Position numbers and translations under genes: made by a program. This document shows, in pieces, positions 53,773 to 64,000 of a stretch of 64,000 bases of DNA. Below the pieces are notes generated by a model. It was not told the origin of the DNA and did no database searches. It saw nothing but the letters and a program-made list of their open reading frames with translations. Positions within the stretch are counted from its first letter, which is position 1, and each line of letters begins with the position of its first letter. This DNA is from Erythroxylum novogranatense (lineage: Eukaryota > Streptophyta > Magnoliopsida > Malpighiales > Erythroxylaceae). Location of the stretch: contig CM057233.1 in the NCBI GenBank assembly GCA_029891385.1, forward strand, positions 36,625,540-36,689,539, given 5' to 3'.

Positions 53773-54464
53773 GTTAGTTACCTGCAATGAACAAGAATTG
53801 TGGGAGGATGACTTGAACCGGTGGATATGGAAATTATTTTGTGGGAATGGGAAAATGGAAACCTGACTGAATTTTGGAGTGAATTATTTTGTCGAATGGT
53901 AAAATGGAAACCTGGCTGAATTTTGGGGTGACTCTTTTAATAGGATAATTAAAACTGTTTGATTATTCAGCTTCCAAATTTTATCTTTCTAAATTGCTGT
54001 ATATGATTGCTAGTATTCTTCTCATTTCTCTTTGGTTCTCGTTGGGCATCTAGTGTGACTTGTGAGAGTATCAGCAATTTCATGCTGACATGGTCTTATT
54101 ACTTTCTCTTCTATTCAATTGAAATTTATTCAGTGTGGAGGTAGGATTAGACATACAGCTTGATATGTGCTTTATTTCTTTCATTTTCTTATATGAAGTG
54201 GCCTTTTATATCCTTCTATTCTATGGGGCCTTACATCTGTTTGTTTCCTCCTTGAAAAGATTACTGAACTCGTGAATAATTTCAGCAGCATGAATTGTTT
54301 GCGCACCTTTCATATCTATCCTAGTCTATGTTAGGATATGAAGTTGGGTGCTTTTCACAATAGTCATGGATCTTTAGGTTTTCTTTCCAATACAAATCTG
54401 ATCACCTTTCACATCTGTGATCATAATTCACAAGTAATTGAATTGATATTGTGTTGCTGTTTAG
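53773..54464. other. Probable intron 6, no gene seen
   Basis: AT-rich sequence starting at the donor of exon 6, with a 50-bp tandem duplication (53833-53932). No further exon of the LRR gene was recognised here or between the retroelements to the right. Confidence 0.5.
53833..53932. repeat. 50-bp tandem duplication
   Basis: Two units with the shared core AAAATGGAAACCTG and CTGAATTTTGG, starting at 53833 and 53883 and differing at a few bases. They overlap the read-through end of exon 6. Confidence 0.85.
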
Positions 54465-55558
54465 GAAGAAATGAAGGCTTTAATAGGAAATAATTCATGG
54501 GATATTCTTGAGCTACTAAAGAACGAAAATGTGACAGGATGCAAATGGATAATTATTGATAAGTTAGATGGAAGTATTGGGAGGTAAAGGCAAGGCTGGT
54601 AGCACAAGGTTTTAGACAAACTAATGGGAAGATTACGAAGAAAAATTTGTTCCAATGGCTAAATTGAGTTCCATGAGGGAACTGCTGTTTCTTGCAGTTA
54701 ACTTGGAATGAGAAATTTTGCAATTAGACACTAAAAATGCATTTCATAATGGTGAAATAGAGGAAGAGATATGTATGAACTATGAAGATTCCTCCTGGTT
54801 TTGAAGTAGGAGAAGGAGCTCGGAAGGTGGGCAGAAGATGTCTCTCTATGGGCTGAAACAGTCACCAAGGGCCTGGTTCAAAAGATTAAGCTCTGTTCTT
54901 ATTCAGTTTGGATACAAACAAGGACAAGATGGTAATACCCTATATACAAAGAATGCAGCAATTGGAAAACATTCCATATTTATTGTGTATGTGGATGACA
55001 TGATAATTTGAAGTTAAACATCTGTTGAGACCTGAATTTGAAATTAAAGACGTTGGCACTTTGAAATATTTTTCAGGTAAGGAAATTACTAGAAGCGAAG
55101 AAGCCATTCTATTCTCTGAATGGAACTAGAAGCAAAGAAGCCATTCTATTCTCTGAATGGAAGTATGTCCTAAACCTCTTCGAAGAATTTGGGATGGTTG
55201 GTTGTAGTCCTATTGGGACACCTTTAGAAAGAAAATTGGAAAAGTACGGAAACTGAAAATAATACACCTGTTTACAAGGGAATATACCAAAGGTTGGTCA
55301 GGACATTTATCTACCTTTCACTTACTCGTATGGATATTGCTTATGCCATAGGTGTTGTGAGTCAATTACGCATTCACCTACTAAGCAACATTTGGATGCA
55401 ATATTTCACATCATGATGTATTTAAAGGGGACACTTGGGAAGGGACTGATATTTGAAAAAGTAGTTCTAGAGGAGCATAAGGCTTTGCTAACTTAGATTG
55501 GGCTTGTTCTATGGACTACAAGCCAACATCTGGATATTGCACCAAGTTGTGGGGGCAA
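54465..55558 (+). pseudogene. Copia reverse transcriptase and RNase H fragment
   Basis: Plus-strand translation across several frames gives EEMKALIGNNSWDILEL, GCKWIIIDKLDGSIGR, KARLVAQGFRQTNG, LYGLKQSPRAWFKR and FIVYVDDMII with the catalytic Y-V-D-D. It ends near LDWACSMDYKPTSGYC of RNase H. Stops and frame changes are frequent. Gag, protease, integrase and LTRs are absent. It ends where the LINE begins at 55560. Confidence 0.88.
55088..55161. repeat. 37-bp tandem duplication inside the copia fragment
   Basis: Units at 55088-55124 and 55125-55161 differ at one base (AGAAGCGAAG versus AGAAGCAAAG). It is an in-place duplication of the reverse transcriptase C-terminal region. Confidence 0.9.
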
Positions 55559-55618
55559 ATTTTTTTTTGTTACAATGGAAAAGCACTAAATAAAACAAGA
55601 CTCGCAATCCCGCCACCC

Positions 55619-55987
55619 CTAACACAGGGTGCAAGGATACATCATGCCGCTCAGATCATGAGTGAGTATATCTCGAATAGACAACTGTGGATCTTGAAGG
55701 TATTGCAATCCAGGTCTTGCCCGGTATGCGAATGCCGCTAGTCGATCTGCACATTGATTGCCTTCCCTATGGATATGCTGGAAGTTAATCTCCCACTCAC
55801 GGTGGACCAAGCCTCGTATACCTGCCACCAAAGGAAAAGTGTCAGACAACATACTATGGGAAGTGGAGAGGATATTGATGACCTCCAGTGAGTCCACTTC
55901 GACTACCACTCTTTGGTACCCACAATCGCAAGCCAGTGAGAGACCTGAGTGGACCCCCCATAGTTCTACTTCTAGGGGCGCTCCCAC
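55619..55987 (-). pseudogene. LINE RNase H domain (RVT_3 type)
   Basis: The frame from 55987 has EVELWGVHSGLSLACDCGYQ, VVEVDSLEVINIL and HIHREGNQCADRLAAFAYRA. These carry the acidic residues and the H-x-x-x-x-G-N-x-x-A-D signature of plant LINE RNase H. It is at the end of ORF2, and a break separates it from the upstream part. Confidence 0.88.
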
Positions 55988-56201
55988 ATCAATATTGTGA
56001 ACGAATCCGCCACACTAGTGTCCCTGACTGGACCGGAGGATTCCTCTAGTTGCAGCTAGGTTGGATCCTGGTTTTACTGCACCATCTGTGTTGAGTTTGA
56101 TCCAACCCTCCGGTGGAGGGTTCCATCTCACAGCAACACCCAAAGGTAGACTCGACGTTTGGAAGACCTAGGTTTCCACCGTATTGGCCCGGGTAATCCA
56201 A

Positions 56202-57070
56202 TCAACATGATCCATGACAAGGCGGAACCCTTCCACTGGCCAGACAAAGCGTAGACTGGGGTTGGAGGTTGCTAGTAACCCACGTGACCTCATCCGTATG
56301 AGAGAAAAGCCCGTCCAAGAAAACTAAAGGGAATCTTTGCCAGAAAGATCTTGCTCTAGGGCAATCCCGAAGAGCATGGAGAATAGTCTCTTCCTGACCA
56401 CAGAAATGGCACGTGCTGTTCATAGTCAGATGACGTACCACCCGTTGTTGATTAGTTAACAACTTCCTTTTCGCTAAAAGCCAGAGAAAGGACCTTATCT
56501 GCTGGGGCCTTGCCCATTTTCATATGACCTCCCAGATCCGGCGGGTCTCGTCTATGTCGGTGTGTTCAATGAGGGCATATGCCGAAGCGACTGTGAAGGT
56601 CCTAGGATTAGTGGGGCCCCACAACAATTGATCTTTCGCTTGTGCATTGTAATTAGGGCTATGAGAAGCGAGCAACATACAAACTGTGGAGGGAAGGTAA
56701 TGTTGGAACTGATGCCAGTGCCAGTCACTAGCTTGACTGATGTAGACAAACACTGTGTCATCCAGGACACTATCCGGGACTTGAGTGGTTGCCACTAAAT
56801 AGAGAGGTCCTAGATCCTCAACCTAGTTCTCACGCCAGAAGAGGATGCGTCGGTGATCGCCCAACTTCCAGGTAGCACCTTGGCGCACTACAGGCCTGGT
56901 TGCAGTCAGCCCCCTCCAAAAATTCGAAGGCCCTGATCGAGCCAAAGTCTAGGGGAGGTGGTAGGGATCTAAATGGTATTTGGCTCTCAGGAGCCGAACC
57001 AATAAGGAATTGGGTTTAGTAAGAAGATCCCAACCAAGTTTGGTCAGGAACGCATCATTAGAAGAACGAA
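56202..57070 (-). pseudogene. LINE zf-RVT region
   Basis: 56795-56520 has PNYNAQAKDQLLWGPTNPRTFTVASAYALI; the frame 56462-56202 has LLTNQQRVVRHLTMNSTCHFCG and ILHALRDCPRARSFWQRF, the zf-RVT cysteine/histidine block. It lies between the thumb and RNase H. Stops and frame changes are present (for example near 56815 and 56510). Confidence 0.83.
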
Positions 57071-57224
57071 TGCGTTTTAAGCCCAGACCGCCGATTGTTT
57101 TAGGAGTACACATTGCAGCCTAATTAACAAGGTGTATTTCCTGAGACCCTTCCTGTGAAACCCAGATGAAGTTCCACATAAGTTTTTCCAGGTCATCGCA
57201 CAACTGATGGGGCAGACGAACCGT

Positions 57225-58688
57225 TTACATAGTAAAAATAGGGAGGGCCGAGATAACATATTGGGTTAACGTATCCTCGCCTGCTAAAGAAAGCGTACGG
57301 GCTTTCCAGCCTGCCAGTTTCTTATGGACGTTGTCCAGTATGTACTGATAAGTGTGCCGGGAGGTTCGCTCATGGATCAAAGGGACTCCAAGGTATTTCC
57401 CAAGATTGTTCGTACTATGTACATTCAACGCTTGGCTGATTCTCCGCGCTGTAGCACGAGTAACGTTCTTGGAAAAGAACACCCAAGATTTATCTTTATT
57501 CATGCGTTGACCTGAAGCTTGACAGAATATCTTGAGCGTCCGGGAAATCACTTGCGATTGACTATCCGTGGCTTCAGCAAAGAGAATCAGATTGTCGGCA
57601 AAGAATAAATGAGAGATTGGGGGGCCCATAGGGCTTAACTTGATTGGGAGCCATTCACACTTGGCCCGTTGGTGCCAGAAAAGCTCCTCCTCACTCAGCA
57701 CTTGGAATAGCTCGGTGCTAAGCTGTTCCTCCAAATCCAAAAGCGATTCGAAAGTGTCCGTCTGCATGGCTCGTTGGAGGCCTTCCAAGCAGGCTAGAAG
57801 GCGTTTTTTGCGATGGAAGATGTTTCCAAAAACATCTTGATTCCACTGTGAAAGATGAGTAGAAAAGGTGGCTAGGGATTTCCTGAATGTGTCCGCATCC
57901 GGGTGCCAGTGAGTAGCCACCATTTCTGCAAAACCTTCATGAGCTAGCCACACGTTTTGAAACCAGAAGACGAGGGAGGACCCAACTCTTGGAGAGGGGC
58001 TGTTGATTTGGATCAACAGAGGACGGTGGTTTGAGCCTAGAAAGGGTAGATGCTGAATATACGTTTGGGAGAATGTACTTAGCCAGGTAGTAGAGCCAAA
58101 CACTCGGTCCAAACGCGCTTGGGTTGGGGCTCGTTGCCACGTGAATTTAGAACCTACGAAGCCCAAATCGTGGAGACCACTAGTGTTGACCCAATTCCTA
58201 AACAGTTGATTGACTATGCGTCCAGACATGGCACCACCCCTTCGATCTGATGCATCCAATTTAGCGTTAAAATCTCTGCCTACTATCCATGGCCTGGGAG
58301 TAGTTTGCCCTAGCCAATTTAAAATCGGCAATAAAATTTTTTGGGAGGCAAATTGAGGGCTGACATACACTGGCGTGAAGTTGAAAGAACCACCTGCATA
58401 TTGGACTTTGGTATGGAGGAACTGTCGGTGTGTGATGACCACTGACACCTCAAAATTGTGTTTCCAAAGCATCCAGAGACCTCCAGAAAAACCAAAACCT
58501 TCGGCTTCAACCCTTAGAGAAAAATCAAAGCCCAATTTTTGGATCACTTTGGCCACTCTATTACCACTAATACGCGGTTCTAGCAAAACTAGAAAACCGG
58601 GTTTATAGGTACGCGTGTAATGTCGAATGACTGTCTGCACGCGAGTTCCCCCTGCGCCTTGACAATTCCATATGAGAATCGACATCAT
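57225..58688 (-). pseudogene. LINE ORF2 first part: endonuclease fused in frame to the end of reverse transcriptase
   Basis: An open 487-codon frame from 58688. Endonuclease motifs: ILIWNCQGAGG, VLLEPRISG, VGRDFNAKLDASDRRGGAMS, GSKFTWQRA, RLDRVFG, and LGSNHRPLLI in place of the usual SDH. The frame then passes from FWHQRAKCEWLP straight to ISHLFFADNLILFAEA, so the fingers and most of the palm are missing and FADD reads FADN. It continues with KYLGVPLIHER and the thumb. The deletion is in frame, so a long product remains possible, but without polymerase activity. Confidence 0.9.
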
Positions 58689-59260
58689 GGGTTATGGACT
58701 AGATCGGGCCTCCTTACCTCATTTGGTAAGTCCGTGATCTCTTGGATAGGGCCTGCATTGCTACTATCCAGAATGTCCATACCTTGGGCTTCATCTATAT
58801 CCTGGGTCGAAGCTTTAGGAACTCTGTCGGGGGGCTCAGTGAGGGGGATCGTATTCACTGCCCCACTGTCCCGTGGGGGCCCTACCCCTTCATCGGGACT
58901 TTCCTGTCTGGAATGGCTGTCCTCTGTTGCCATTCCGGTTCCCTCGACGGCTTGACAATCACAAATCATCTCGGTGTGGGACGGAATAATTAGCACAAGA
59001 TGTTGTGCAGTATCTGTGGGGGCTAATTGGATCTCTGGGGTACTCTCAGAACCCACGACTTTTGGGTCACTTGTCGGGGCTTTTAAATTTTGTAAAGCCC
59101 GAGAACCAAGTTTAGCCTTACCTTCAGTCCCAGCCCGTGGAGTGCGCTTGAGCCTAGTAGAAGACGACGCAGCCTGCAGCCCAAGTTTGGTCTTACCTTC
59201 AGGCCCAGCTGTGGAGTGCGCGTGAGCCCAGCAGAAGATGACGCAGCCTGCAGCCCAAAG
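58685..59260 (-). pseudogene. LINE ORF1 C-terminal part
   Basis: The frame 59056-58685 encodes an acidic, proline-rich, low-complexity tail typical of the end of plant LINE ORF1. It overlaps the ORF2 start by four bases. Toward the right a 75-bp duplication occurs, and the N-terminal DUF4283 domain is absent. Confidence 0.6.
59106..59253. repeat. 75-bp tandem duplication in LINE ORF1
   Basis: Units start at 59106 and 59181, both containing CTTACCTTCAG, GTGGAGTGCGC and ACGCAGCCTGCAG. They differ at several bases, so this is not recent. Confidence 0.85.
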
Positions 59261-59275
59261 TCCAGTATATCATTT

Positions 59276-59527
59276 TGTTGGTGATATACTAATATTCTTC
59301 TACAGATACTATACAGTTGTATCTAGATTATATTGAGATATAGATAGGTCAGTATATAGATCTTATAGAATAAGTTCAAATCCTTAAATTAAGGGATAAG
59401 ATCATATTAGATTACATTAGATATATCTGGATATATTTCCAGATTTAAACTTATCTTGTAATAGGCTATATATGGCTGTATGTTTTCTATTCAATAGTAC
59501 AGTGAAAATTATTCCCACTTTTGTACA
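59276..59527 (+). repeat. Element N, 5' LTR
   Basis: Starts TGTTGGTGATA and ends TTTTGTACA, 252 bp, AT-rich with several ATATCT/AGATAT motifs. It is followed at once by the primer site. The partner LTR is not in the window. Confidence 0.8.
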
Positions 59528-59540
59528 TGGTATCAAAGCC
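59528..59540 (+). promoter_or_regulatory. Primer binding site of element N
   Basis: TGGTATCAAAGCC directly after the LTR, a one-base variant of the iMet site. Confidence 0.85.
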
Positions 59541-59810
59541 AGAACAGAACACTAGGGAATGATTTCTTTCGGGACGATCAGAGCCATGCAGGTCGAGTAA
59601 GAGGAAATCTCTACCATTGGCTCATCGGTGTGGCTCCATTAGCATCGAACCCATCCTCTCTCGAGCAAAGACCGATAATTCCCAAACCGGCATAGTCGGT
59701 CATAGGCGAATGGGAATAATTACCTACCATGGTCTCACTTTCGGTGCTCATGTTCATTAGAGGAGAGGAAAGAGAAATACTTAAGCACAATACACCACTG
59801 CTGCGTCGAC

Positions 59811-60660
59811 CCATCAGACCCAAAATATCAGACTTGGATGGCCGAAAACAACCTTGTTATGAGTTGGTTGATCAACTCAATGACCCTGGAAGTTAGCGAG
59901 CAGTTTGTCCTAGCCACATCTGCAAAAGAAATTTGGGAAAATGCCAAACTGACCTATTCTACTATCGAAAATACTGCTGCCTTGTTCCAAATTAAGAGTC
60001 TCTTGAGAGAGACCAAGCAAGGAGAGAAGACAGTGACTCAATATTACACAGCATTGGTGAAACTATGGCAACAATTGGATCTTTATGATCCTCACCAATG
60101 GATGTGCAATGAAGACTTGAATTGCTGCAGGAGGATTGTGGAAAGGAGCGAGTGTATGAGTTTACATTGGGCTTAAACTCAATTTATGATGATGTTAATG
60201 GCGAGAATCATGGCTACGATCCACTTCCAACATCATGGGAGCAGTCAATCTTGTTAAGTGTGAAGAAAGCAGAAGACAACTGATACATGGGACTCTAAAC
60301 AACAATGGGGTTCCTGAATCCTCAGCTATGGCTGCCAAGGGAACTACTGGACTAGAATCAAGGAAAAAATCAAGTAAGCTTTGGTGTGAGCACTGTCAGA
60401 AAAGTGGGCATATTAGAGACACTTGCTGGAAGATCCATGGGAAGCCACCCAATCTGAAAAATAGAACCAGAACAGAGAGCAAAAACTATGCAGTTGATAG
60501 AAATGACAGGGCAAAAGGTGAGAATGTACCAGTGAGCAAGGAGGAGGTCGAGCTACTTAGAAAAATTCTAAGCAAGTATGATCTAAAAGCTGAAAAGGTG
60601 GTATCTCTGAGTCATATGGTGAATCTGAGTAACACACGCTTGCCTTTGGTGTTAAAACCC
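59811..60660 (+). pseudogene. gag: Gag of element N
   Basis: The frame beginning near 59811 gives DPKYQTWMAENNLVMSWLIN and EQFVLATSAKEIWENAKLTY, the copia gag (UBN2-type) domain. It shifts near 60120-60230. 60235-60700 contains the zinc knuckle CEHCQKSGHIRDTC. The N-terminal part before 59811 is not recognisable. Confidence 0.85.
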
Positions 60661-60947
60661 CAAATCGTGGTATTTGGATTGTTGATTCAGGGGCAAATGA
60701 TCATATGACCTGTGATAAACATCTATTTGTTGATATTCTGCCTTGTCAAGGTCATAGAACTGTTAAGGTAGCAAATGGACAGATTCTTAAGGTTGAAGGA
60801 ATAGGAACTGTTATAATAGTTGATGAACTTGTTCTAACCAGTGTCCTTTATGTACCTGATCTGGAGTGCAACCTACTGTCTGTGAAGAGATTTACTAAAG
60901 AGCTGAATTGCACAGCTAACTTTTACTCTAATGGGTGTGTTTTCTAG
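60661..60947 (+). pseudogene. Protease of element N
   Basis: GIWIVDSGANDHMTCDK holds the intact catalytic D-S-G near 60684. VKVANGQILKVEGIGTV and LYVPDLECNLLSVKRFTKEL follow, as in copia protease. A frame change occurs inside the D-S-G segment near 60700. Confidence 0.88.
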
Positions 60948-60950
60948 GAT

Positions 60951-62000
60951 TTGAAGTCAGGGAAGAGGATTGGCAGTGCTAGGGAGTATGATGGATTATA
61001 TTACATTGATAGCTCAAATGGGAGTAAAGCAAATGCTACTTTGTCATCCAACACTGAAATCGCACTTTGGCACTATAGGTTAGGCCATCCTAGTTTATCT
61101 TACATGAAACAATTATATCCAACTTTATTCAATAATAAGGATTCATCTTTTCAGTGTGAATTTTGCCAACTCTCTAAACATACACGAAATTCCTACTTTC
61201 CTCGTGCTTATGAACCCACTAAACCTTTTTCTATCATTCATAGTGATGTCTGGGGGCCATCAAGGATTAAAACCAAGAAAAATGTCAAATGGTTTGTAAC
61301 TTTCATAGATGATCATACAAGATTGACTTGGGTATACCTTATAAGGGATAAAGCAGAAGTTTTTTCAGATTTTTAAGGACTTTTACTCCTTTATACTGAA
61401 TCAATTCCACACAAAAATCCAGATTTTTAGAAGTGACAATGGGTAAGAATACCTAAGTCAAGCCTTTGACCAATTTTTTATCACCAATGGTATTATACAT
61501 CAAACTTCTTGTGTCAATACACCACAACAAAATGGTGTATCTGAGAGAAAAAATAGGCATTTACTTGAGGTTGCTCGGTCTATTATGCTCACTACAAATG
61601 TTCCCAACTATTTGTGGGGAGAGGCTATTCTTACTTCTGCTTATCTAATAAATCGAATGCCTTCAAAAACATTGGGTTTCCTTACACCTTTACAGAAATT
61701 ACTTGAAACCTATCCCTTGGTTCCCTACCGTCATCAACTACCTCACAAAGTGTTTGGTTGTGTTGCTTTTGTTCATAATTACCATGGTGGAAAACTTGAA
61801 CCCCGAGCTCATAAGTGTATTTTTTTGGGCTATTCCTCTACTCAAAAAGGTTACAAGTGCTTTTCTCCTACTCTCAACCGGTTCTTTGTAACAATGGATG
61901 TAACGTTTTTTGAGAATCAACCCTATTATCCCAAAACACCCATTCAGGGGGAGAATTGTGAGGGTGAATGGTTGTTTTCAGAAAATGATGGCATATCAGA
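60951..62000 (+). pseudogene. Integrase of element N
   Basis: The GAG-pre-integrase zinc finger (LWHYRLGHPSLSYMKQLYP, CEFCQLSKH) is followed by HSDVWGPSRIKTKKNVKWFV with the first catalytic aspartate, and FIDDHTRLTWVYL. An extra T in the run near 61361-61366 shifts the frame. The second aspartate block reads SDNG followed by a TAA (61453-61455). The glutamate block (ENKNRHLLEVARSIML-like) and LWGEAILTSAYLINRMPSK follow. From 61585 the frame is open through the C-terminal part. Confidence 0.88.
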
Positions 62001-62830
62001 CACACTATCCCAGAAAAATATACCTTTCCACACACCCTCTTCAGCCTCTTCACCTGACCATAATCAGATTAGACCTGATACTTTTAGTTCACCTGATACT
62101 GTCACTTTAGAACCCTTTGAGCCCACTGTGACAGAAGATCCCAGCCCGCAACTAGACAATAATGCCACTGAATATGGTGAATGTGATAAGGAGAAGGATA
62201 CTGAAACTAGGGTGGAAAAACCAGGAAATTATACCAGATTTTACACAAGAAGAAAGGGTACAACACAAGAAAATAAACAGCAAGTAGCAAATGAAAATGG
62301 ACAAGAGAAATCTATCATACTTTCTGAGCAAGGTCATGAATCAGAACCTACTACAAATTCTGAGGAGTTGGGTTGGCCTATAGCACTAAGGAAGGGAGTA
62401 AGATCATGTACAAGGCACCCAATCAGCAACTTTGTCTCTTATAACAGGTTATCTCCCCATTTTCAGCCCTTTGTTGCTCAGTTATCTACTGAAAAATTAC
62501 CTCATAATTTTCAGGAGGCTATCAAGGATCCTAAATGGAGGGAGGCAATAAATGATGAACTAAGTGCACTTAAGAAGAATCAAACTTGGGTGGAGACAGA
62601 CTTACCACAAGGAAAAACTGTGGTGGGATGAAAATGGGTGTTTACCATCAAATACAATTCAGATGGAAGTATTAACAGGCATAAGGCAAGACTTGTGGCT
62701 AGGGATTTACAGACACACATGGGATTGACTACCGAGAAACATTTGCACTGTGCCAAACTCAATACAATTAAGATTCTATTGTCACTAGCTGCAAATCTAG
62801 GTGGCCCCTACACCGACTTGATGTCAAAAT
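62001..62830 (+). pseudogene. Linker and start of reverse transcriptase of element N
   Basis: The frame that began at 61585 runs through a variable, acidic linker to FQEAIKDPKWREAINDELSA and LKKNQTWVE. A TGA at 62629-62631 replaces the cysteine or tryptophan codon of GCKWVF. Then KARLVARDLQTHMGL and a one-base loss in an A run near 62826-62829 break the reading of LDVKNAFLNG. Confidence 0.85.
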
Positions 62831-64000
62831 GCCTTCTTGAATGGTGATCTTGAAGAGGAGGTTTATATGGAGTTGCCACCAGGATTAGGAAGAAACAACC
62901 ATCCTCGGAGAGTATGCAAACTCAAAAAGTCTTTGTACGGCTTGAAGCAGTCACCTAGAGCATGGTTTGGGAGATTTGCAAGAGCAATGAAGAATCTTAA
63001 TTACTATCAATGCCAGGCTGATCACACCCTATTTATTTGGCGTTTGACTAGTGGTAGGATAACTATCCTTATTGTCTATGTTGATGATATCGTCATTACA
63101 GGTGATGATTGGGAAGGTATACAGGAGCTAAAGAATTCTCTGGCTCGAGAATTTGAAATCAAAGATATGGGTAACTTGAGATATTTCCTTGGAATGGAGG
63201 TGGCCAGATCTAGTAAAGGTATCTCAGTGTCTCAAAGGAAGTATACTCTTGATCTTTTAGAGGAAACTGGAATGCTAGGAGCAAAGCCAACGGAAACACC
63301 TATGAAATCAACTTATAAGTTAAGTCTTAAAGAGGGTGGTACACCAGTGAACACTGGCAGATATCAGAGACTAGTGGGAAAACTAATTTATCTATCCCAT
63401 ACTCGGCCAGATATTAGTTTTCCTGTCAGTGTGGTTAGTCAATTTATGAGCAATCCTCAGGAGGAACACATGGAGGCAGTGTATAGAATCCTGAAGTACT
63501 TGAAAATGACACCTGGAAAGGGATTATTCTTTAAGAAAGGGGGAGTAAGGAGCATTGAAGTTTTCACAGATGCTGACTGGGCCGGATCTATAACTGATAG
63601 AAGGTCCACAACAGGCTATTGCACCTTTGTGTGGGGCAACTTAGTTACTTGGAGAAGCAAGAAACAACCGGTGGTAGCAAGAAGCGGTCTTAGAAGCGAG
63701 TATAGAGCTTTAGCACTTGGAATATGTGAAGGAATATGGATCAAGATGCTCCTAGCAGAACTACAAATCACAATTGGGTCTCAAATGAAAGTGTGGTGTG
63801 ATAACATGGCCACAATAGGGATTGCAAGGAATCCTATACATCACGATAGAACCAAGCATGTGGAGATAGATCGTCATTTCATCAAAGAGAAAGTGGAATC
63901 TGGATTAATTGATCTTACCTATGTGCCAACCAGCAGTCAAGTTGCAGATGTGTTTACCAAGGCACTAGCAAGAGTTAGATTTGAAGAACTTAGTTGCAGC
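62831..64000 (+). CDS. Reverse transcriptase and RNase H of element N, open to the window end
   Basis: From 62831 the frame is open for 390 codons and runs off the edge. It contains AFLNGDLEEEVYMELPPG, LKKSLYGLKQSPRAWFGRF, the catalytic ILIVYVDDIVITGDD (Y-V-D-D at 63077-63088) and FEIKDMGNLRYFLGMEVARS. RNase H follows with VFTDADWAGSITDRRSTTGY, WCDNMATIGIARNPIHHDRT and KHVEIDRHFIKEKVESGLID. Key aspartates are present. It would be part of a longer polyprotein in an active element; here the upstream part is broken. Confidence 0.88.

Larger units (their letters stand above)
55560..59262 (-). mobile_element. Element M: L1-type LINE, internally deleted
   Basis: Minus-strand LINE with its 3' end at the T run 55560-55568 (poly-A on its strand). 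It reads ORF1 C-terminus (59056-58685), then ORF2 with endonuclease, a deleted reverse transcriptase, thumb, zf-RVT and RNase H. Its 5' end near 59262 is truncated within ORF1. No matching target duplication was found. It lies directly against the copia fragment on the left and element N on the right. Confidence 0.88.
59276..64000 (+). mobile_element. Element N: Ty1/copia retrotransposon, cut by the right edge
   Basis: Short 5' LTR (59276-59527), iMet primer site, then gag, protease, integrase, reverse transcriptase and RNase H in copia order. The 3' LTR is beyond the window. Possible target base pairs CATTT precede it. Only a few stops and one-base shifts break the frame, and the last 1.17 kb is open. 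Confidence 0.92.

Noticed and set aside
58620..59225. Several plus-strand frames over the LINE ORF1 region
   Set aside because: They are opposite the ORF1 tail of LINE M and have no recognisable motif.

Overview
The window is nuclear DNA of a flowering plant, most likely a eudicot. It consists mainly of nested retrotransposons around one host gene. The evidence is plant-type chromovirus (Tekay-like), Sirevirus-like, Ty1/copia and L1-type LINE domains, CpG decay in repeats, AT-rich spacers, and a spliced gene with canonical GT-AG introns. No bacterial, organellar or CRISPR sequence was seen.

Region 1 (1-34216) is a nest four levels deep. The outer element, B, is a decayed minus-strand Ty3/gypsy chromovirus with its internal region at 11481-16073. 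Its right LTR is split into 16074-17802 and 32203-34216. Three insertions lie in B: LTR C (1-45 plus 4827-7586), a 328-bp foldback of two head-to-head tRNA-like units (8930-9257, TSD AATTT), and LTR E (17803-32197, TSD CTACC). Two elements sit inside those LTRs. Element A (46-4821, TSD ATCTT) is a gag-only Sirevirus-like element in C. Element F (19564-30213, TSD AATTC) is a 10.65-kb gypsy element with near-identical 2.9-kb LTRs in E.

Region 2 (34217-42473) holds a LINE remnant, an old LTR with a decayed tRNA-Asp-type primer site, a solo LTR (38348-41265) inside it, and a gag scrap with tryptophan codons turned to stops.

Region 3 (42474-53772) is the only convincing host gene. It is a plus-strand leucine-rich-repeat protein resembling STK11/LKB1-interacting protein. 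Six exons encode about 788 codons in an unbroken frame, and a 27-codon upstream ORF lies in the leader. Intron 2 is about 7.8 kb because it carries gypsy element J (44794-50953, TSD TAGCT). A second gag-only element, K (48645-50753), with an intact 448-residue gag, sits in J's 3' LTR. The last exon seen ends at a strong splice donor, so the gene probably continues beyond the window or was truncated.

Region 4 (53773-64000) holds a decayed copia polymerase fragment, a minus-strand LINE with an internal in-frame deletion, and the 5' LTR plus gag-pol of a copia element that runs off the right edge.

The most unusual items are the two unrelated gag-only elements, the divergent tRNA-like foldback, a roughly 100-bp module shared by at least nine LTR positions, and different palindromic arrays in the LTRs. 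Similarity and family calls come from reading the sequence by eye; no database search was run.
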